A DNA stretch of 64,000 nucleotides from Hyphomicrobiales bacterium (GTDB lineage: Bacteria; Pseudomonadota; Alphaproteobacteria; Rhizobiales; Rhizobiaceae). Below, piece by piece: positions 37,060 through 46,477 of this stretch. The notes beneath the pieces are model-generated. The model was given only the letters and a program-made list of their open reading frames with translations, did not search any database and had not been told where the DNA came from. The DNA lies in NCBI GenBank assembly GCA_900472675.1, contig UCJA01000001.1, positions 1 through 64,000 of the forward strand, given 5' to 3'. Made by a program: the position numbers and the translations under genes. Positions within the stretch are counted from its first letter, which is position 1, and every line of letters starts with the position of its first letter.

Positions 37060-38388
37060 TCAGTTCCTATCGCGGATGTTATAGAAGGTCATGACGCCAA
37101 CGGCCCACAACATCAGGGCGCCCAGGGTCACCAGCAGCGAATTCATGATCCGGTGCGGGTACTGCGCGAGTTCCGACAGCGTCGGCTTGATGAACACCGC
37201 CAGATAGCGCTGCTTGGCTGCTGCTTCAACACGAGCCTTTTCAAGCGCGCCGAGAGACGAGGTATAGGCGCGTTCTGCAAACTCGTTCTGAGTCTGCAGG
37301 CCTTCATACTGCTGGATACGCCCGGCAACATCAGACCCTTGTGCATTGCGCGGCTGCTTGCCTGCCGCAGCACCGCTGCCGAATCTCTGGCGTTCCCGCG
37401 TGATTTGGCTTTCGATGCTGGCCATCTGCGAGCGCATGACGCGGATACGCGGGGTGTCTTCACCCATCTGCGACAGTGCGGTCGAGAGCTCCGTCCTCAG
37501 CTTGACCAGTTGCTCCTCGAGACCACCAACGATCTGTGTGGCGAGCTTGGCTGCCGCAACCGGATCGGCTTCCTGCGAGGTATCGCGGTAGTCCCGCAAG
37601 GCGGACCGGGACTGGGTCAGGCGTACTTCGGCCGATCGCACTTCTTCCTGCGCGACCTTCAGTATTTCGTTGCGGGAGGTCATCGACAGGTCGTTGATCA
37701 GCTTTTCACTCTGCATGACCACGAAGGATGCGACCTTCTGGGCCACTTCCGGCGAGAAAGCCTTCACCTCGATATCCATGATACCAGAGGTATGGTCCAT
37801 GCTGACGCGGATCATCCGGCGCCAGTAGGACAGCTTGGTTTCAATCGGCAGGTTCGGGCGCAGACCATAATAGTAGTCCGATCCCTGGGGCCCGAAGATT
37901 TTTTCCATTCCAAAGGCCTCATCCACAGCCTGGACCATGCGTTCGCTCAGGATGAAGTCGAGAAGTACGTAGGAATCGGCCGTGGTGCTACCGCCGCCGC
38001 CCTGGGTGAAGATTCCCAGCAGATCGCCCGAGGACGATGCGGAAATGCTGCGCACAGAGTAGGAGACCGAGCTGTGATATTGGTCGGCTGCGACGAAAGC
38101 CATGTAGGTGCTGGTGATCGCGGAGGGCACCATGACAACGGCCAAGAACGACAGGGAGATGGCGATATGGCGCGGTCGAAGCTTGCTGATCCAGCCCTTC
38201 TTGACGGGCTCGCTTTTTGCATTGCTTTCAGCAATCACAGGTGGCGCAGGCACTTCGACAACAGGCTGGGCTTCTAGCAAGCCTTTCAAAAGCTTCAGGT
38301 TCCGCGGAGCAGCTGCCTGATCGGAAGGCCGGTTGGCTGTGTCCGAAGGCTTGCGAGCGATGTTTGTGGTAGGTGCCGCTTCGGCCAC
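37060..38388 (-). CDS. rkpR: KpsE/RkpR-like capsule export inner-membrane protein
   Basis: 442-aa polysaccharide co-polymerase-type export protein. A 65-residue Pro/Ala-rich cytoplasmic N-terminus precedes a first helix (IAISLSFLAVVMVPSAITSTYMAF), then a periplasmic part with long coiled coil (VAQEEVRSAEVRLTQSRSAL, LVKLRTELSTALSQM) and a C-terminal helix (LLVTLGALMLWAVGVMTFY). GTG at 38388, 2 nt after the KpsT stop, is taken as start; AAGAGG lies just upstream inside the preceding gene. It would bridge the ABC exporter to the outer membrane. Confidence 0.88.
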   Translation of the reverse strand: MAEAAPTTNIARKPSDTANRPSDQAAAPRNLKLLKGLLEAQPVVEVPAPPVIAESNAKSEPVKKGWISKLRPRHIAISLSFLAVVMVPSAITSTYMAFVAADQYHSSVSYSVRSISASSSGDLLGIFTQGGGGSTTADSYVLLDFILSERMVQAVDEAFGMEKIFGPQGSDYYYGLRPNLPIETKLSYWRRMIRVSMDHTSGIMDIEVKAFSPEVAQKVASFVVMQSEKLINDLSMTSRNEILKVAQEEVRSAEVRLTQSRSALRDYRDTSQEADPVAAAKLATQIVGGLEEQLVKLRTELSTALSQMGEDTPRIRVMRSQMASIESQITRERQRFGSGAAAGKQPRNAQGSDVAGRIQQYEGLQTQNEFAERAYTSSLGALEKARVEAAAKQRYLAVFIKPTLSELAQYPHRIMNSLLVTLGALMLWAVGVMTFYNIRDRN

Positions 38389-38390
38389 TG

Positions 38391-39050
38391 TTAATGCCTC
38401 TTCATGTTGTTTTCGTGCACGTCGATCGCATGTTCCAGATCGTCGTAATAAGTTAACTTTCCGTCTTCGAGCACAATCCCGGTCTCGCAATAGTCTCTCA
38501 GCGCAGACGCACTGTGGGAGACCATGATAACGTCCGAGCCACTCAAACGCTCCCTGAACACTTTCTGCGACTTTCGCTTAAAATTCGTATCGCCGACGGC
38601 GGTGATTTCGTCGACCAGATAGTAGTCAAAGCGGACGCCCATGCTGACGCCGAAAGCGAGCCTGGCCTTCATCCCGGAGGAGTAGGTGCGGACAGGCGCC
38701 TGGAAGAATTCCCCGAGTTCCGCGAAGTCCTTGACGTAAGCCACAAGCTCTTGCGTATCGACGCCATAGATCCGCGCCACGAAGCGCACATTCTGCTCGC
38801 CAGAAAGATTGCCCTGGAAGCTGCCCTGGAAGCCGAGAGGCCAGGAGATCTTGCCTTCCTTGACGATGCGTCCGGAATCGAGATCGAGCGTTCCGGCAAT
38901 GATCTGCAGCAGGGTAGATTTTCCGGCACCGTTGCGTCCCAGCAGCCCTACGCTTTTTCCGCGCGGGATCGTCAGGGAGACGTCATCGATGATGGTCTTC
39001 CTGACGCCCTTCATGCGGACCAGTTTCGTTGCGCGATCCAGTCTGATCAT
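38391..39050 (-). CDS. rkpS: KpsT/RkpS-like capsule ABC transporter ATPase
   Basis: 219-aa ATPase with Walker A (GRNGAGKST), signature-like TYSSGMKARLAFGVSMG, Walker B (YYLVDEITAVGD) and H-loop (MVSHS). TYSSGMKARL replaces LSGGQ, as in the KpsT/polysaccharide-exporting group. Overlaps kpsM-like gene by 4 nt (ATGA). With its permease it exports lipid-linked K-antigen. Confidence 0.93.
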   Translation of the reverse strand: MIRLDRATKLVRMKGVRKTIIDDVSLTIPRGKSVGLLGRNGAGKSTLLQIIAGTLDLDSGRIVKEGKISWPLGFQGSFQGNLSGEQNVRFVARIYGVDTQELVAYVKDFAELGEFFQAPVRTYSSGMKARLAFGVSMGVRFDYYLVDEITAVGDTNFKRKSQKVFRERLSGSDVIMVSHSASALRDYCETGIVLEDGKLTYYDDLEHAIDVHENNMKRH

Positions 39051-39910
39051 CGGGCTCGAATGACCCCTCTACCGAAAGTAAACAATGACATGCCGATCAT
39101 CAGGCAGATGCAGGCGAACCAGGCAACATATTCCGCATCGTAGCCCAGCGCGCGGTACTGCGGGTAGACGCCCATGCGGAACTCCATGACGATGTGCGAC
39201 AGCGGGTTCAGAAGTACCAGGTCGCGGGCGGCGGGCGGCAGCGCTTCCGGCAGATAGAAAATACCGGAGACCAGGAACAGCGGGCGCATGACGACGCCGA
39301 ACAGCTTTTCGTAAAGCGGGAACCTGGCAAAAAGCACAATGTTTGCAAGACCGATGCCTAGGGCAATCCAGCTTGCTTTCAGGATAGCCGACAGAAGATG
39401 CGGGAAATGCAACGCCGCCGGATGTTTCGCATACACAATAAGTGCCCCAAGGACGCAGACGCCGACCAGCGCTGTCGTGAGCAACTGAAGCAGGTAGCGC
39501 GAGAACACAGTGTCTATGGGAGCAACGGCCGGATAGCTCAGGAGCGCGCGGTTGCCGGAGATGGCGGATGCCAGGTAGCCGGCCAGAGACTGGTAAAACT
39601 GGAAGGCGATATAGCCGGTCGCGAAGAACAGCGGAAAGCTGGTGCCAAGGGCAGGAGTGCGCGAGATCGCCATGAAGATGATCGACATAAAGGCGATGTG
39701 GCTGATCGGATCGAGCAATGCCCACAGGTATCCGCCCGGGTTGCGGCCGAATCTCGACGACATCTCTCGGATCAAGAGCGCGGCAACGACCCGAAGATGA
39801 GCGAAGACATAGTGCAAGATATGTGGAGACCCGGCTTGAAGAGACCCTGCTGTATCACCCAAGACTATGTCATTTCGGAGATAAATGCCAGCGACATCTG
39901 ATTTTCGCAC
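39047..39910 (-). CDS. rkpT: KpsM/RkpT-like capsule ABC transporter permease
   Basis: About 287-aa ABC-2 permease with six helices. LLIREMSSRFGRNPGGYLWALLDP is typical of polysaccharide exporters at the first cytoplasmic helix; GIFYLPEALPP and NPLSHIVMEFRMGVYP lie near the C-terminus. The frame opens with GTG at 39910 without a clear Shine-Dalgarno; the true start may be up to 30 residues later. First gene of the minus-strand module, 74 nt from tRNA-Val. Confidence 0.9.
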   Translation of the reverse strand: MRKSDVAGIYLRNDIVLGDTAGSLQAGSPHILHYVFAHLRVVAALLIREMSSRFGRNPGGYLWALLDPISHIAFMSIIFMAISRTPALGTSFPLFFATGYIAFQFYQSLAGYLASAISGNRALLSYPAVAPIDTVFSRYLLQLLTTALVGVCVLGALIVYAKHPAALHFPHLLSAILKASWIALGIGLANIVLFARFPLYEKLFGVVMRPLFLVSGIFYLPEALPPAARDLVLLNPLSHIVMEFRMGVYPQYRALGYDAEYVAWFACICLMIGMSLFTFGRGVIRAR

Positions 39911-39984
39911 CGCGCCGTGGGCTCACGAAGGTGATGCGTTCGGCGTCGCCAGAGATCAAAGTGATGTCAGGGGGAGATGGAGAA

Positions 39985-40060
39985 TGGTGGGCGATGACGG
40001 ACTCGAACCGCCGACATCCTCGGTGTAAACGAGGCGCTCTACCAACTGAGCTAATCGCCC
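39985..40060 (-). tRNA. tRNA-Val (anticodon TAC)
   Basis: On the minus strand: acceptor GGGCGAT / ATCGCCC, D-arm GCTCAGTTGGTAGAGC, anticodon stem CCTCG / CGAGG with loop TTTACAC (anticodon TAC), T-arm with GGTTCGAGTCC, discriminator A and encoded CCA. Confidence 0.96.
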
Positions 40061-40103
40061 TCCGCGAAAACGGAGCAAAACTGCCCTCCGCGTCGGTGGC
40101 CGT

Positions 40104-40132
40104 GATCTATTCGGATCGCGGATAAACCGCAA
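40104..40132 (-). promoter_or_regulatory. candidate promoter of tRNA-Val
   Basis: Minus-strand -35 TTGCGG (40132-40127) and -10 TAGATC (40109-40104), spaced 17 nt, about 45 nt before the tRNA 5' end. Confidence 0.4.
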
Positions 40133-40234
40133 GAGGCTTGTCGATGTTTTTTTCAATTTTCTGAAGGAGAGGCGGCTTAAAGGGGGAGGGGAGCAGATAA
40201 GCGAATTCCGTCATCCTTTTGTCTTCAATCCTGC

Positions 40235-40263
40235 TTGACACCCGTTCGCGAACCTCTTAGTTA
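40235..40263 (+). promoter_or_regulatory. promoter of the tRNA-Asp pair
   Basis: Consensus -35 TTGACA (40235-40240), 17-nt spacer, -10 TAGTTA (40258-40263). Transcription would begin about 54 nt before the first tRNA-Asp. Confidence 0.7.
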
Positions 40264-40323
40264 GCCGCTCAACCGAGCGATCGAGGTCGCCGGTCAAGGG
40301 TCTCTTTTCCCTTATGATTATGT

Positions 40324-40400
40324 GCGGGTGTAGCTCAGTTGGTTAGAGTGCCGGCCTGTCACGCCGGAGGTCGCGGGTTCGAGCCCCGTCACTCGCGCCA
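40324..40400 (+). tRNA. tRNA-Asp (anticodon GTC), copy 1
   Basis: Acceptor GCGGGTG / CACTCGC (one G-U pair), anticodon stem CCGGC / GCCGG with loop CTGTCAC (anticodon GTC), T-arm CGGGTTCGAGCCCCG, discriminator G and encoded CCA. Confidence 0.97.
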
Positions 40401-40466
40401 TAATCATCCTCGGATTTCTGCTCTGATCGCTTCGGCGAAAGGAGTTGCCGCTAGTCGGCATCATGC

Positions 40467-40543
40467 GCGGGTGTAGCTCAGTCGGTTAGAGTGCCGGCCT
40501 GTCACGCCGGAGGTCGCGGGTTCGAGCCCCGTCACTCGCGCCA
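40467..40543 (+). tRNA. tRNA-Asp (anticodon GTC), copy 2
   Basis: Identical to copy 1 except one D-loop base (GTCGG for GTTGG). It lies 66 nt after copy 1 with no clear promoter between, so the two are probably cotranscribed. Confidence 0.97.
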
Positions 40544-40921
40544 CTTTCTTCGCAAAGTGTCTCTCCGCTCCCATGTTTCGCCACGCCGCAAGCGCAGGCA
40601 TCTCCATAAGACTTCTCTAAATTATTATTTGTTAGGTCCGTTGCGCCTCCAAGCACTTGGTTCTATTTACATGGCGTCGGCAGATGCTCGCGTGGACGCG
40701 GTCCTTCTGATTTTCTGTCGTGTTCCTGTTCTTTCGGCAGCGCGCTCGGCGCGCCAAAACCGTCGCTCCGGCTGCGCCATTTTGGTACAGGAGCGTTCGT
40801 TCAAATCGCTTGCGCGGTCGCTTCGGCTGCGCTAGTCACGGCATGTTGCAATGCACGTTCGCTTGCCGCGCATTGAGTCCGAGCGCTTCCCGGCGCTGTT
40901 GGCAAGCAGGGGTCAAATACT
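40544..40921 (+). other. 378-nt region upstream of nuoA
   Basis: No convincing gene on either strand; the open frames here read like chance arginine/serine-rich translations. It must contain the nuo promoter. A candidate is -35 TTGCGC (40641-40646), 17 nt, -10 TATTTA (40664-40669), which would give a leader of about 245 nt. A weak 6-bp hairpin (40542-40559) right after the tRNA-Asp CCA may end that transcript. Confidence 0.4.
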
Positions 40922-41287
40922 ATGAGTGAACTCCTCACGTCCTATGTACCGATTGCGATCTTCATGGGGATTTCCCTGGTCATCGGCCTGGCGCTTCTGA
41001 TTGCGCCGTTCGCCGTGGCCTACAAGGCGCCGGATTCGGAGAAGCTGTCCGCCTACGAGTGCGGCTTCAATGCTTTCGACGATGCGCGCATGAAGTTCGA
41101 CATCCGTTTCTATCTGGTCTCGATCCTTTTCATCATCTTCGATCTCGAAGTTGCCTTCCTGTTCCCCTGGGCTGTGTCCTTCGGCGCGATCGGCTGGTTC
41201 GGCTTCTGGTCCATGATGATCTTCCTGGGGGTCCTCACCATCGGTTTCATTTATGAATGGAAGAAAGGAGCGCTGGAATGGGAGTAG
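40922..41287 (+). CDS. nuoA: NADH-quinone oxidoreductase subunit A
   Basis: 121-aa membrane subunit with three helices. The conserved loop [20 protein letters not shown], with the ECG Cys that changes exposure in the active/deactive transition, and the [11 protein letters not shown] helix are diagnostic. First gene of the complex I operon; its stop lies inside nuoB (10-nt overlap). Confidence 0.97.
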   Translation: MSELLTSYVPIAIFMGISLVIGLALLIAPFAVAYKAPDSEKLSAYECGFNAFDDARMKFDIRFYLVSILFIIFDLEVAFLFPWAVSFGAIGWFGFWSMMIFLGVLTIGFIYEWKKGALEWE

Positions 41288-41859
41288 TCGATCACGGCAA
41301 CACCCTCGTTGCGCGGCAGCCTACCGGCATTCTCGATCCCGCCACCGGCAAGCCGGTTGGCAGTGATGATCGTTTTTTCGGCGAGATCAACAACGAGCTC
41401 GCCGACAAGGGTTTCCTCGTCACGTCGACCGACGAGCTGATCAACTGGGCGCGCACCGGCTCGCTGATGTGGATGACCTTCGGGCTTGCCTGCTGCGCCG
41501 TCGAAATGATGCAGCTGTCGATGCCGCGTTATGACGTCGAGCGGTTCGGCTTTGCGCCTCGCGCCTCTCCGCGCCAGTCCGACGTGATGATCGTCGCGGG
41601 CACGCTCACCAACAAGATGGCCCCGGCGCTGCGCAAGGTCTATGACCAGATGCCGGAGCCGCGTTATGTGATCTCCATGGGCTCCTGCGCCAATGGCGGC
41701 GGCTACTACCACTATTCCTATTCGGTGGTGCGTGGCTGTGACCGGGTCGTGCCTGTCGATATCTATGTGCCGGGCTGTCCCCCCACGGCAGAAGCCTTGC
41801 TTTACGGCGTGCTTCTGCTGCAGAAGAAGATCCGCCGGACGGGCACGATCGAGCGCTAG
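41278..41859 (+). CDS. nuoB: NADH-quinone oxidoreductase subunit B
   Basis: 193-aa peripheral subunit carrying cluster N2, the last electron donor to quinone. Ligand motifs: [10 protein letters not shown] (adjacent Cys pair), [10 protein letters not shown] and VPGCPPTAE. The ATG at 41278 has AAGGAG at 8 nt and overlaps nuoA. Confidence 0.97.
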   Translation: MGVVDHGNTLVARQPTGILDPATGKPVGSDDRFFGEINNELADKGFLVTSTDELINWARTGSLMWMTFGLACCAVEMMQLSMPRYDVERFGFAPRASPRQSDVMIVAGTLTNKMAPALRKVYDQMPEPRYVISMGSCANGGGYYHYSYSVVRGCDRVVPVDIYVPGCPPTAEALLYGVLLLQKKIRRTGTIER

Positions 41860-41876
41860 GGTTTGAGGACGAGACA

Positions 41877-42479
41877 ATGACTGAAGCCCTGAACGAGCTT
41901 TCGACCTATATCCGCGAAACGCATTCCAGTCTGGTGACAGATGCGCAGATGGCCTATGGGGAACTGACGCTGACGGTGGACCCTTCGGCGATCGTCGATG
42001 TGCTGACCTTCCTGCGGGACGATCCGCGCTGCGGCTTTATCAGCTTCATCGATATCTGCGGCGTGGACTATCCGGCCCGCGAAAAGCGGTTCGACGTGGT
42101 CTACCACCTTCTCTCGCCACGGCAGAACACGCGTGTTCGTATCAAGCTGATGGTGGCCGAGGATGAGCCCGTGCCGTCCGTTTGCGACGTCTTTCCGGGT
42201 GCCGACTGGTTCGAGCGTGAAGCCTGGGACATGTATGGCATCATCTTCGATGGTCATCCGGACCTGCGCCGCATCCTGACGGACTACGGCTTCGAAGGGC
42301 ACCCGCTGCGCAAGGATTTCCCGCTCACCGGCTTTGTCGAAGTGCGCTATGACGACAGTGCCAAGCGCGTCGTCTATGAGCCCGTCGAGTTGCGGCAGGA
42401 ATTTCGCAGCTTTGATTTTCTCTCGCCCTGGGAGGGGACGGATTACGTCCTGCCCGGTGACGAGAAGGCGAAAGCATAA
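41877..42479 (+). CDS. nuoC: NADH-quinone oxidoreductase subunit C
   Basis: 200-aa peripheral subunit of the 30-kDa family, not fused to nuoD. Signature: [41 protein letters not shown] contains the ERE.WD..G....HP.LRR pattern. Contributes to the quinone-module scaffold. Confidence 0.97.
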   Translation: MTEALNELSTYIRETHSSLVTDAQMAYGELTLTVDPSAIVDVLTFLRDDPRCGFISFIDICGVDYPAREKRFDVVYHLLSPRQNTRVRIKLMVAEDEPVPSVCDVFPGADWFEREAWDMYGIIFDGHPDLRRILTDYGFEGHPLRKDFPLTGFVEVRYDDSAKRVVYEPVELRQEFRSFDFLSPWEGTDYVLPGDEKAKA

Positions 42480-42481
42480 GA

Positions 42482-42499
42482 CCGGCGCATTGGCGCCGG
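42482..42499 (+). other. RNA hairpin between nuoC and nuoD
   Basis: Seven-bp perfect stem CCGGCGC / GCGCCGG with a 4-nt loop, 2 nt after the nuoC stop. It has no T-run, so full termination is unlikely. It could stabilise mRNA ends or mark a processing site. Confidence 0.4.
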
Positions 42500-42556
42500 C
42501 CCATTACTCTTCTTTCCCGCCCGGTGTCGCCGCGCACCTGGAATGGAGCAGGCCGT

Positions 42557-43747
42557 ATGACTGAACACAACGTCCGCAACTTCAATATTAATTTCGGCCC
42601 GCAGCATCCTGCGGCGCACGGCGTGCTGCGGCTTGTGCTGGAGCTCGACGGCGAAATCGTGGAACGCGTCGATCCGCACATCGGCCTGTTGCACCGCGGG
42701 ACCGAAAAGCTGATCGAAGCCAAGACCTACCTGCAGGCCCTGCCGTATTTCGACCGTCTCGACTACGTGGCGCCGATGAACCAGGAGCATGCCTACTGTC
42801 TGGCGGTGGAAAAGCTGCTTGGCATCAGCGTACCGATCCGTGGCCAGCTGATCCGCGTTCTCTACTCCGAAATCGGCCGCATCCTGTCGCATCTGCTCAA
42901 CGTCACGACGCAGGCCATGGACGTTGGTGCGCTGACGCCGCCGCTGTGGGGCTTCGAAGAGCGCGAAAAGCTGATGGTCTTCTATGAGCGCGCCTCCGGC
43001 TCGCGCATGCATGCCGCCTACTTCCGTCCCGGTGGTGTACACCAGGATCTGCCGCCCGAGCTGGTCGAGGACATCGGCCTGTGGTGCGACCAGTTTCCGG
43101 GCAAGATCGATGATATCGCCGGCCTCATCAGCGACAACCGCATCTTCAAACAGCGTAACGTCGATATCGGCGTGATCAGCCTGGAAGAAGCCTGGGCCTG
43201 GGGGTTCTCCGGCGTCATGGTACGCGGGTCGGGCGCTGCCTGGGACCTGCGCAAGTCGCAGCCCTACGAGTGCTACGCCGACATGGATTTCGACATTCCG
43301 ATCGGCAAGAACGGCGACTGCTACGACCGCTATGTGATCCGCATGCTCGAGATGCATGAGTCGGTGAAGATCATGAAGCAGTGCGTCAACCGCCTGCTGG
43401 GCGACGCGCGTACCGGGCCGGTTTCCTCGTCCGACGGCAAGGTCGTGCCACCCAAGCGTGGCGAGATGAAGCGGTCCATGGAAGCCCTAATCCACCACTT
43501 CAAGCTTTACACTGAAGGCTATCACGTGCCGGCCGGCGAAGTGTATGCGGCGGTGGAAGCGCCCAAGGGCGAGTTCGGCGTGTTCCTGGTTGCCGACGGC
43601 ACCAACAAGCCCTATCGCTGCAAGATCCGCGCGCCGGGCTATGCTCACCTGCAGGCCATGGACTTCATGTGCCGCGGCCACCAGCTGGCCGACGTGTCGG
43701 CCGTGCTCGGCTCGCTTGACATCGTGTTCGGTGAGGTGGATCGCTGA
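42557..43747 (+). CDS. nuoD: NADH-quinone oxidoreductase subunit D
   Basis: 396-aa 49-kDa subunit that forms the quinone pocket with NuoB. Markers: [21 protein letters not shown] (quinone-site His), [30 protein letters not shown], and the C-terminal DIVFGEVDR. The ATG at 42557 restores normal length. The next gene's ATG overlaps the stop (TGATG). Confidence 0.97.
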   Translation: MTEHNVRNFNINFGPQHPAAHGVLRLVLELDGEIVERVDPHIGLLHRGTEKLIEAKTYLQALPYFDRLDYVAPMNQEHAYCLAVEKLLGISVPIRGQLIRVLYSEIGRILSHLLNVTTQAMDVGALTPPLWGFEEREKLMVFYERASGSRMHAAYFRPGGVHQDLPPELVEDIGLWCDQFPGKIDDIAGLISDNRIFKQRNVDIGVISLEEAWAWGFSGVMVRGSGAAWDLRKSQPYECYADMDFDIPIGKNGDCYDRYVIRMLEMHESVKIMKQCVNRLLGDARTGPVSSSDGKVVPPKRGEMKRSMEALIHHFKLYTEGYHVPAGEVYAAVEAPKGEFGVFLVADGTNKPYRCKIRAPGYAHLQAMDFMCRGHQLADVSAVLGSLDIVFGEVDR

Positions 43748-44013
43748 TGATGCGCCTTTGCGTCGTTGCTGCAGCTCTTCTGGCCATCGCGCCTGCCGCC
43801 TTTGCGCAGCAGGCATCCGGTGCAGGCCAGGCGGGCGGCTCGACGGCCTCGGGCGGAACCAAGTCGATGGGCGATCTCGTGTCCGAAGGGTATGAGATCA
43901 AATCGTCCGTTGCCAATGGTACCAAGTTCATAGTGTTCATGCAGAAAGACAAGTCAGCCTATGCCTGCGATTTCACGTCCCTGACGCGGTCGCGGTGTGG
44001 TGCCATAAACTGA
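43747..44013 (+). CDS. small secreted protein in the nuo operon
   Basis: 88-aa protein with a Sec signal (RLCVVAAALLAIAPAAFAQQ; cleavage likely after AFA). It has a Gly/Ser/Ala-rich linker and a short C-terminal domain with two Cys (YACDFTSLTRSRCGAIN) that could form a disulfide in the periplasm. Start overlaps the nuoD stop. It is not a known complex I subunit. Its place suggests a periplasmic factor linked to the complex. Confidence 0.75.
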   Translation: MMRLCVVAAALLAIAPAAFAQQASGAGQAGGSTASGGTKSMGDLVSEGYEIKSSVANGTKFIVFMQKDKSAYACDFTSLTRSRCGAIN

Positions 44014-44029
44014 TAGGGCGTGGGAAAGT

Positions 44030-44974
44030 ATGTCTGTCCGTCGATTAGCCGAAGACCAGTTTCAGCCGTCAACATTCGCCTTCAACGCGGAGAATGACGT
44101 CTGGGCGGAGGCAACGATCAGGAAATATCCGGAAGGCCGGCAGCAGTCGGCGGTGATCCCGCTGCTCATGCGTGCGCAGGAGCAGGACGGTTGGGTCACG
44201 AAGTCTGCGATCGAACACGTGGCGGGCCGGCTCGACATGCCGCTCATCCGCGTGCTTGAGGTGGCGACCTTCTACACCCAGTTCCAGCTGAAGCCGGTTG
44301 GTACGCGCGCCCATGTGCAGGTCTGCGGCACGACGCCCTGCATGCTGCGCGGCGCCGGCGAACTGATCGACATCTGTCGCCACAAGATCCATCACGACCC
44401 GCTGGTGCCCAATGCCGAGGGCACGCTGTCGTGGGAAGAGGTGGAATGCCAGGGCGCCTGCGTCAACGCGCCGATGGTCATCATCTTCAAGGATGCCTAC
44501 GAGGATCTGACGCCGCAGCGGCTGGAAGAGATCATCGACGCCTTCGAAGCCGGCCGCGGCAACGAGATCAAGCCCGGTCCGCAGATCGACCGCGAGTTCT
44601 CGGCACCCGAGGGCGGACCGCTGACGCTGCTCGAAGAGGTCAAGCCCGTTCGCACCAATCTGGAGCCTCCTCAGACTGAGCCCCAGGCTGTCGAGAATGC
44701 TGCCGGTGCACCTGACAGCGCTGGGCGCGTGAAAGAAAATGCGCCTGAAACGGACCCGTCCATCAAGACACCGGTGACGGACAAGCAGGGCGCCAAGGAG
44801 CAGGCAAAGACTGCCGAAACGCAGCCTCTCTCGGCCACGACCAAGAGCGAACCCGATCCGAAGGCTCCAGGGAGCGCGGCTGAAGGTGCGCCGCCCGAGC
44901 CGGGCGCGGTATCGGGCGACCTGAAGCCGAAGCGGACGCGCAAGAAGACCACCCCGGACGGGGAGGCGTCCTGA
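44030..44974 (+). CDS. nuoE: NADH-quinone oxidoreductase subunit E, with long C-terminal extension
   Basis: 314-aa 24-kDa-family subunit carrying [2Fe-2S] cluster N1a. The first 175 residues are normal (ATFYTQFQLKPVGTRAHVQV, then the ligands CGTTPC and CQGAC). The last 130 are Pro/Glu/Lys/Thr-rich and probably disordered (KSEPDPKAPGSAAEGAPPEP), ending in the basic LKPKRTRKKTTP. The E. coli subunit is about 166 aa. Rhizobial NuoE is often extended as I recall. A 194-nt gap follows, without a clear terminator. Confidence 0.95.
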   Translation: MSVRRLAEDQFQPSTFAFNAENDVWAEATIRKYPEGRQQSAVIPLLMRAQEQDGWVTKSAIEHVAGRLDMPLIRVLEVATFYTQFQLKPVGTRAHVQVCGTTPCMLRGAGELIDICRHKIHHDPLVPNAEGTLSWEEVECQGACVNAPMVIIFKDAYEDLTPQRLEEIIDAFEAGRGNEIKPGPQIDREFSAPEGGPLTLLEEVKPVRTNLEPPQTEPQAVENAAGAPDSAGRVKENAPETDPSIKTPVTDKQGAKEQAKTAETQPLSATTKSEPDPKAPGSAAEGAPPEPGAVSGDLKPKRTRKKTTPDGEAS

Positions 44975-45168
44975 CGCAGGGCCCAGTCTGGCCTCGTCAC
45001 GGCGCGCTTTGCGGGCTATCGTACCGGGCAGGGATCTTGCCCAGTGCTTTGATTTGAACGGTGCTCACGGCGGTATCGCCATCTAGGGAACTCTCGGACG
45101 CCCAGGGTCCGCTGCCAAAGCGGATTTAAAAGCGCCCCGACATCATTGAAGAACCGGCGGAATAAGCC

Positions 45169-46473
45169 ATGCTTAAAGACCAGGATCGCATCTTCACCAA
45201 TATCTACGGCCTCAAGGACAAGTCCTTGAAGGGCGCCATGAGCCGTGGCCATTGGGATGGCACGAAGCAGATCCTCGAGAAGGGTCGGGACTGGATCATC
45301 AACGAGATGAAGGCCTCCGGTCTTCGTGGTCGTGGTGGTGCGGGCTTCCCGACCGGTCTCAAGTGGTCCTTCATGCCGAAGGAATCGGACGGTCGTCCGC
45401 ATTACCTCGTCATCAATGCTGATGAGTCGGAGCCTGGCACCTGCAAGGACCGCGACATCATGCGCCACGATCCGCATACGCTGATCGAAGGCTGCGTGAT
45501 CGCCGGTTTCGCCATGGGCGCCCACACTTGCTACATCTACGTGCGCGGCGAATACATGCGCGAACGCGAAGCGCTGCAGGCGGCGATTGACGAGTGCTAT
45601 GATGCGGGCCTGCTCGGCGGAAACAACAAGAACGGCTGGGATTTCGACATCTACGTGCACCATGGTGCCGGCGCCTATATCTGCGGCGAAGAGACAGCGC
45701 TTCTCGAAAGCCTCGAAGGCAAGAAGGGCCAGCCGCGCCTGAAGCCGCCGTTCCCGGCCAACATGGGCCTTTACGGCTGCCCGACGACCGTGAACAACGT
45801 CGAATCGATCGCCGTTGCGCCGACCATCCTGCGTCGTGGCGGCGCCTGGTTCGCGGGCATCGGTCGTCCCAACAACGTCGGTACCAAGCTGTTCATGATC
45901 TCGGGGCATGTGAACAAGCCCTGCACGGTCGAGGAAGCCATGGGCATTCCCTTCCGTGAACTGATCGAAAAGCATGCCGGCGGTATTCGCGGCGGCTGGG
46001 ACAACCTGCTCGGCGTCATTCCCGGCGGCGCGTCCTGCCCGATCATCCGTGGCGAGGACATGGACGACGCGATCATGGATTTCGACGGAATGCGCGACAA
46101 GAAGTCGTCGTTCGGCACGGCCGCAATCATCGTCATGGACAAGTCGACGGACGTCATCGCTGCGATTGCTCGACTTTCGGCCTTCTTCAAGCATGAGAGC
46201 TGCGGCCAGTGCACGCCATGCCGCGAAGGCACGGGCTGGATGTGGCGGGTGATGGAGCGCATGGTCAAGGGCAATGCCCAGAAGCGCGAAATCGACATGC
46301 TGTTGCAGGTTTCCAAGCAGATCGAAGGTCATACCATCTGCGCGCTGGGCGACGCTGCCGCCTGGCCGGTCCAGGGTCTGATCCGGAATTTCCGCGACGA
46401 GATCGAGCGCCGCATCGACCAGTACACGTATAATTCGACGTCGCAGGGCGCCGTCATGGAAGCTGCGGAGTAA
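45169..46473 (+). CDS. nuoF: NADH-quinone oxidoreductase subunit F
   Basis: 434-aa subunit that binds NADH, FMN and cluster N3. Nucleotide/flavin motifs: [31 protein letters not shown] and [16 protein letters not shown]. Cluster ligands: [14 protein letters not shown] with the later Cys in [10 protein letters not shown]. Confidence 0.97.
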   Translation: MLKDQDRIFTNIYGLKDKSLKGAMSRGHWDGTKQILEKGRDWIINEMKASGLRGRGGAGFPTGLKWSFMPKESDGRPHYLVINADESEPGTCKDRDIMRHDPHTLIEGCVIAGFAMGAHTCYIYVRGEYMREREALQAAIDECYDAGLLGGNNKNGWDFDIYVHHGAGAYICGEETALLESLEGKKGQPRLKPPFPANMGLYGCPTTVNNVESIAVAPTILRRGGAWFAGIGRPNNVGTKLFMISGHVNKPCTVEEAMGIPFRELIEKHAGGIRGGWDNLLGVIPGGASCPIIRGEDMDDAIMDFDGMRDKKSSFGTAAIIVMDKSTDVIAAIARLSAFFKHESCGQCTPCREGTGWMWRVMERMVKGNAQKREIDMLLQVSKQIEGHTICALGDAAAWPVQGLIRNFRDEIERRIDQYTYNSTSQGAVMEAAE

Positions 46474-46477
46474 TCTA

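Noticed and set aside
39911..40323. tRNA-Val/tRNA-Asp region as the edge of a capsule island
   Set aside because: No tRNA fragment repeat was seen near the other end of the capsule genes and no mobility gene is present.
44975..45168. Hairpin GGGCA / TGCCC in the nuoE-nuoF gap as a terminator
   Set aside because: Stem of only 5 bp with a long loop and no T-run; it would also split an operon that must be transcribed through.
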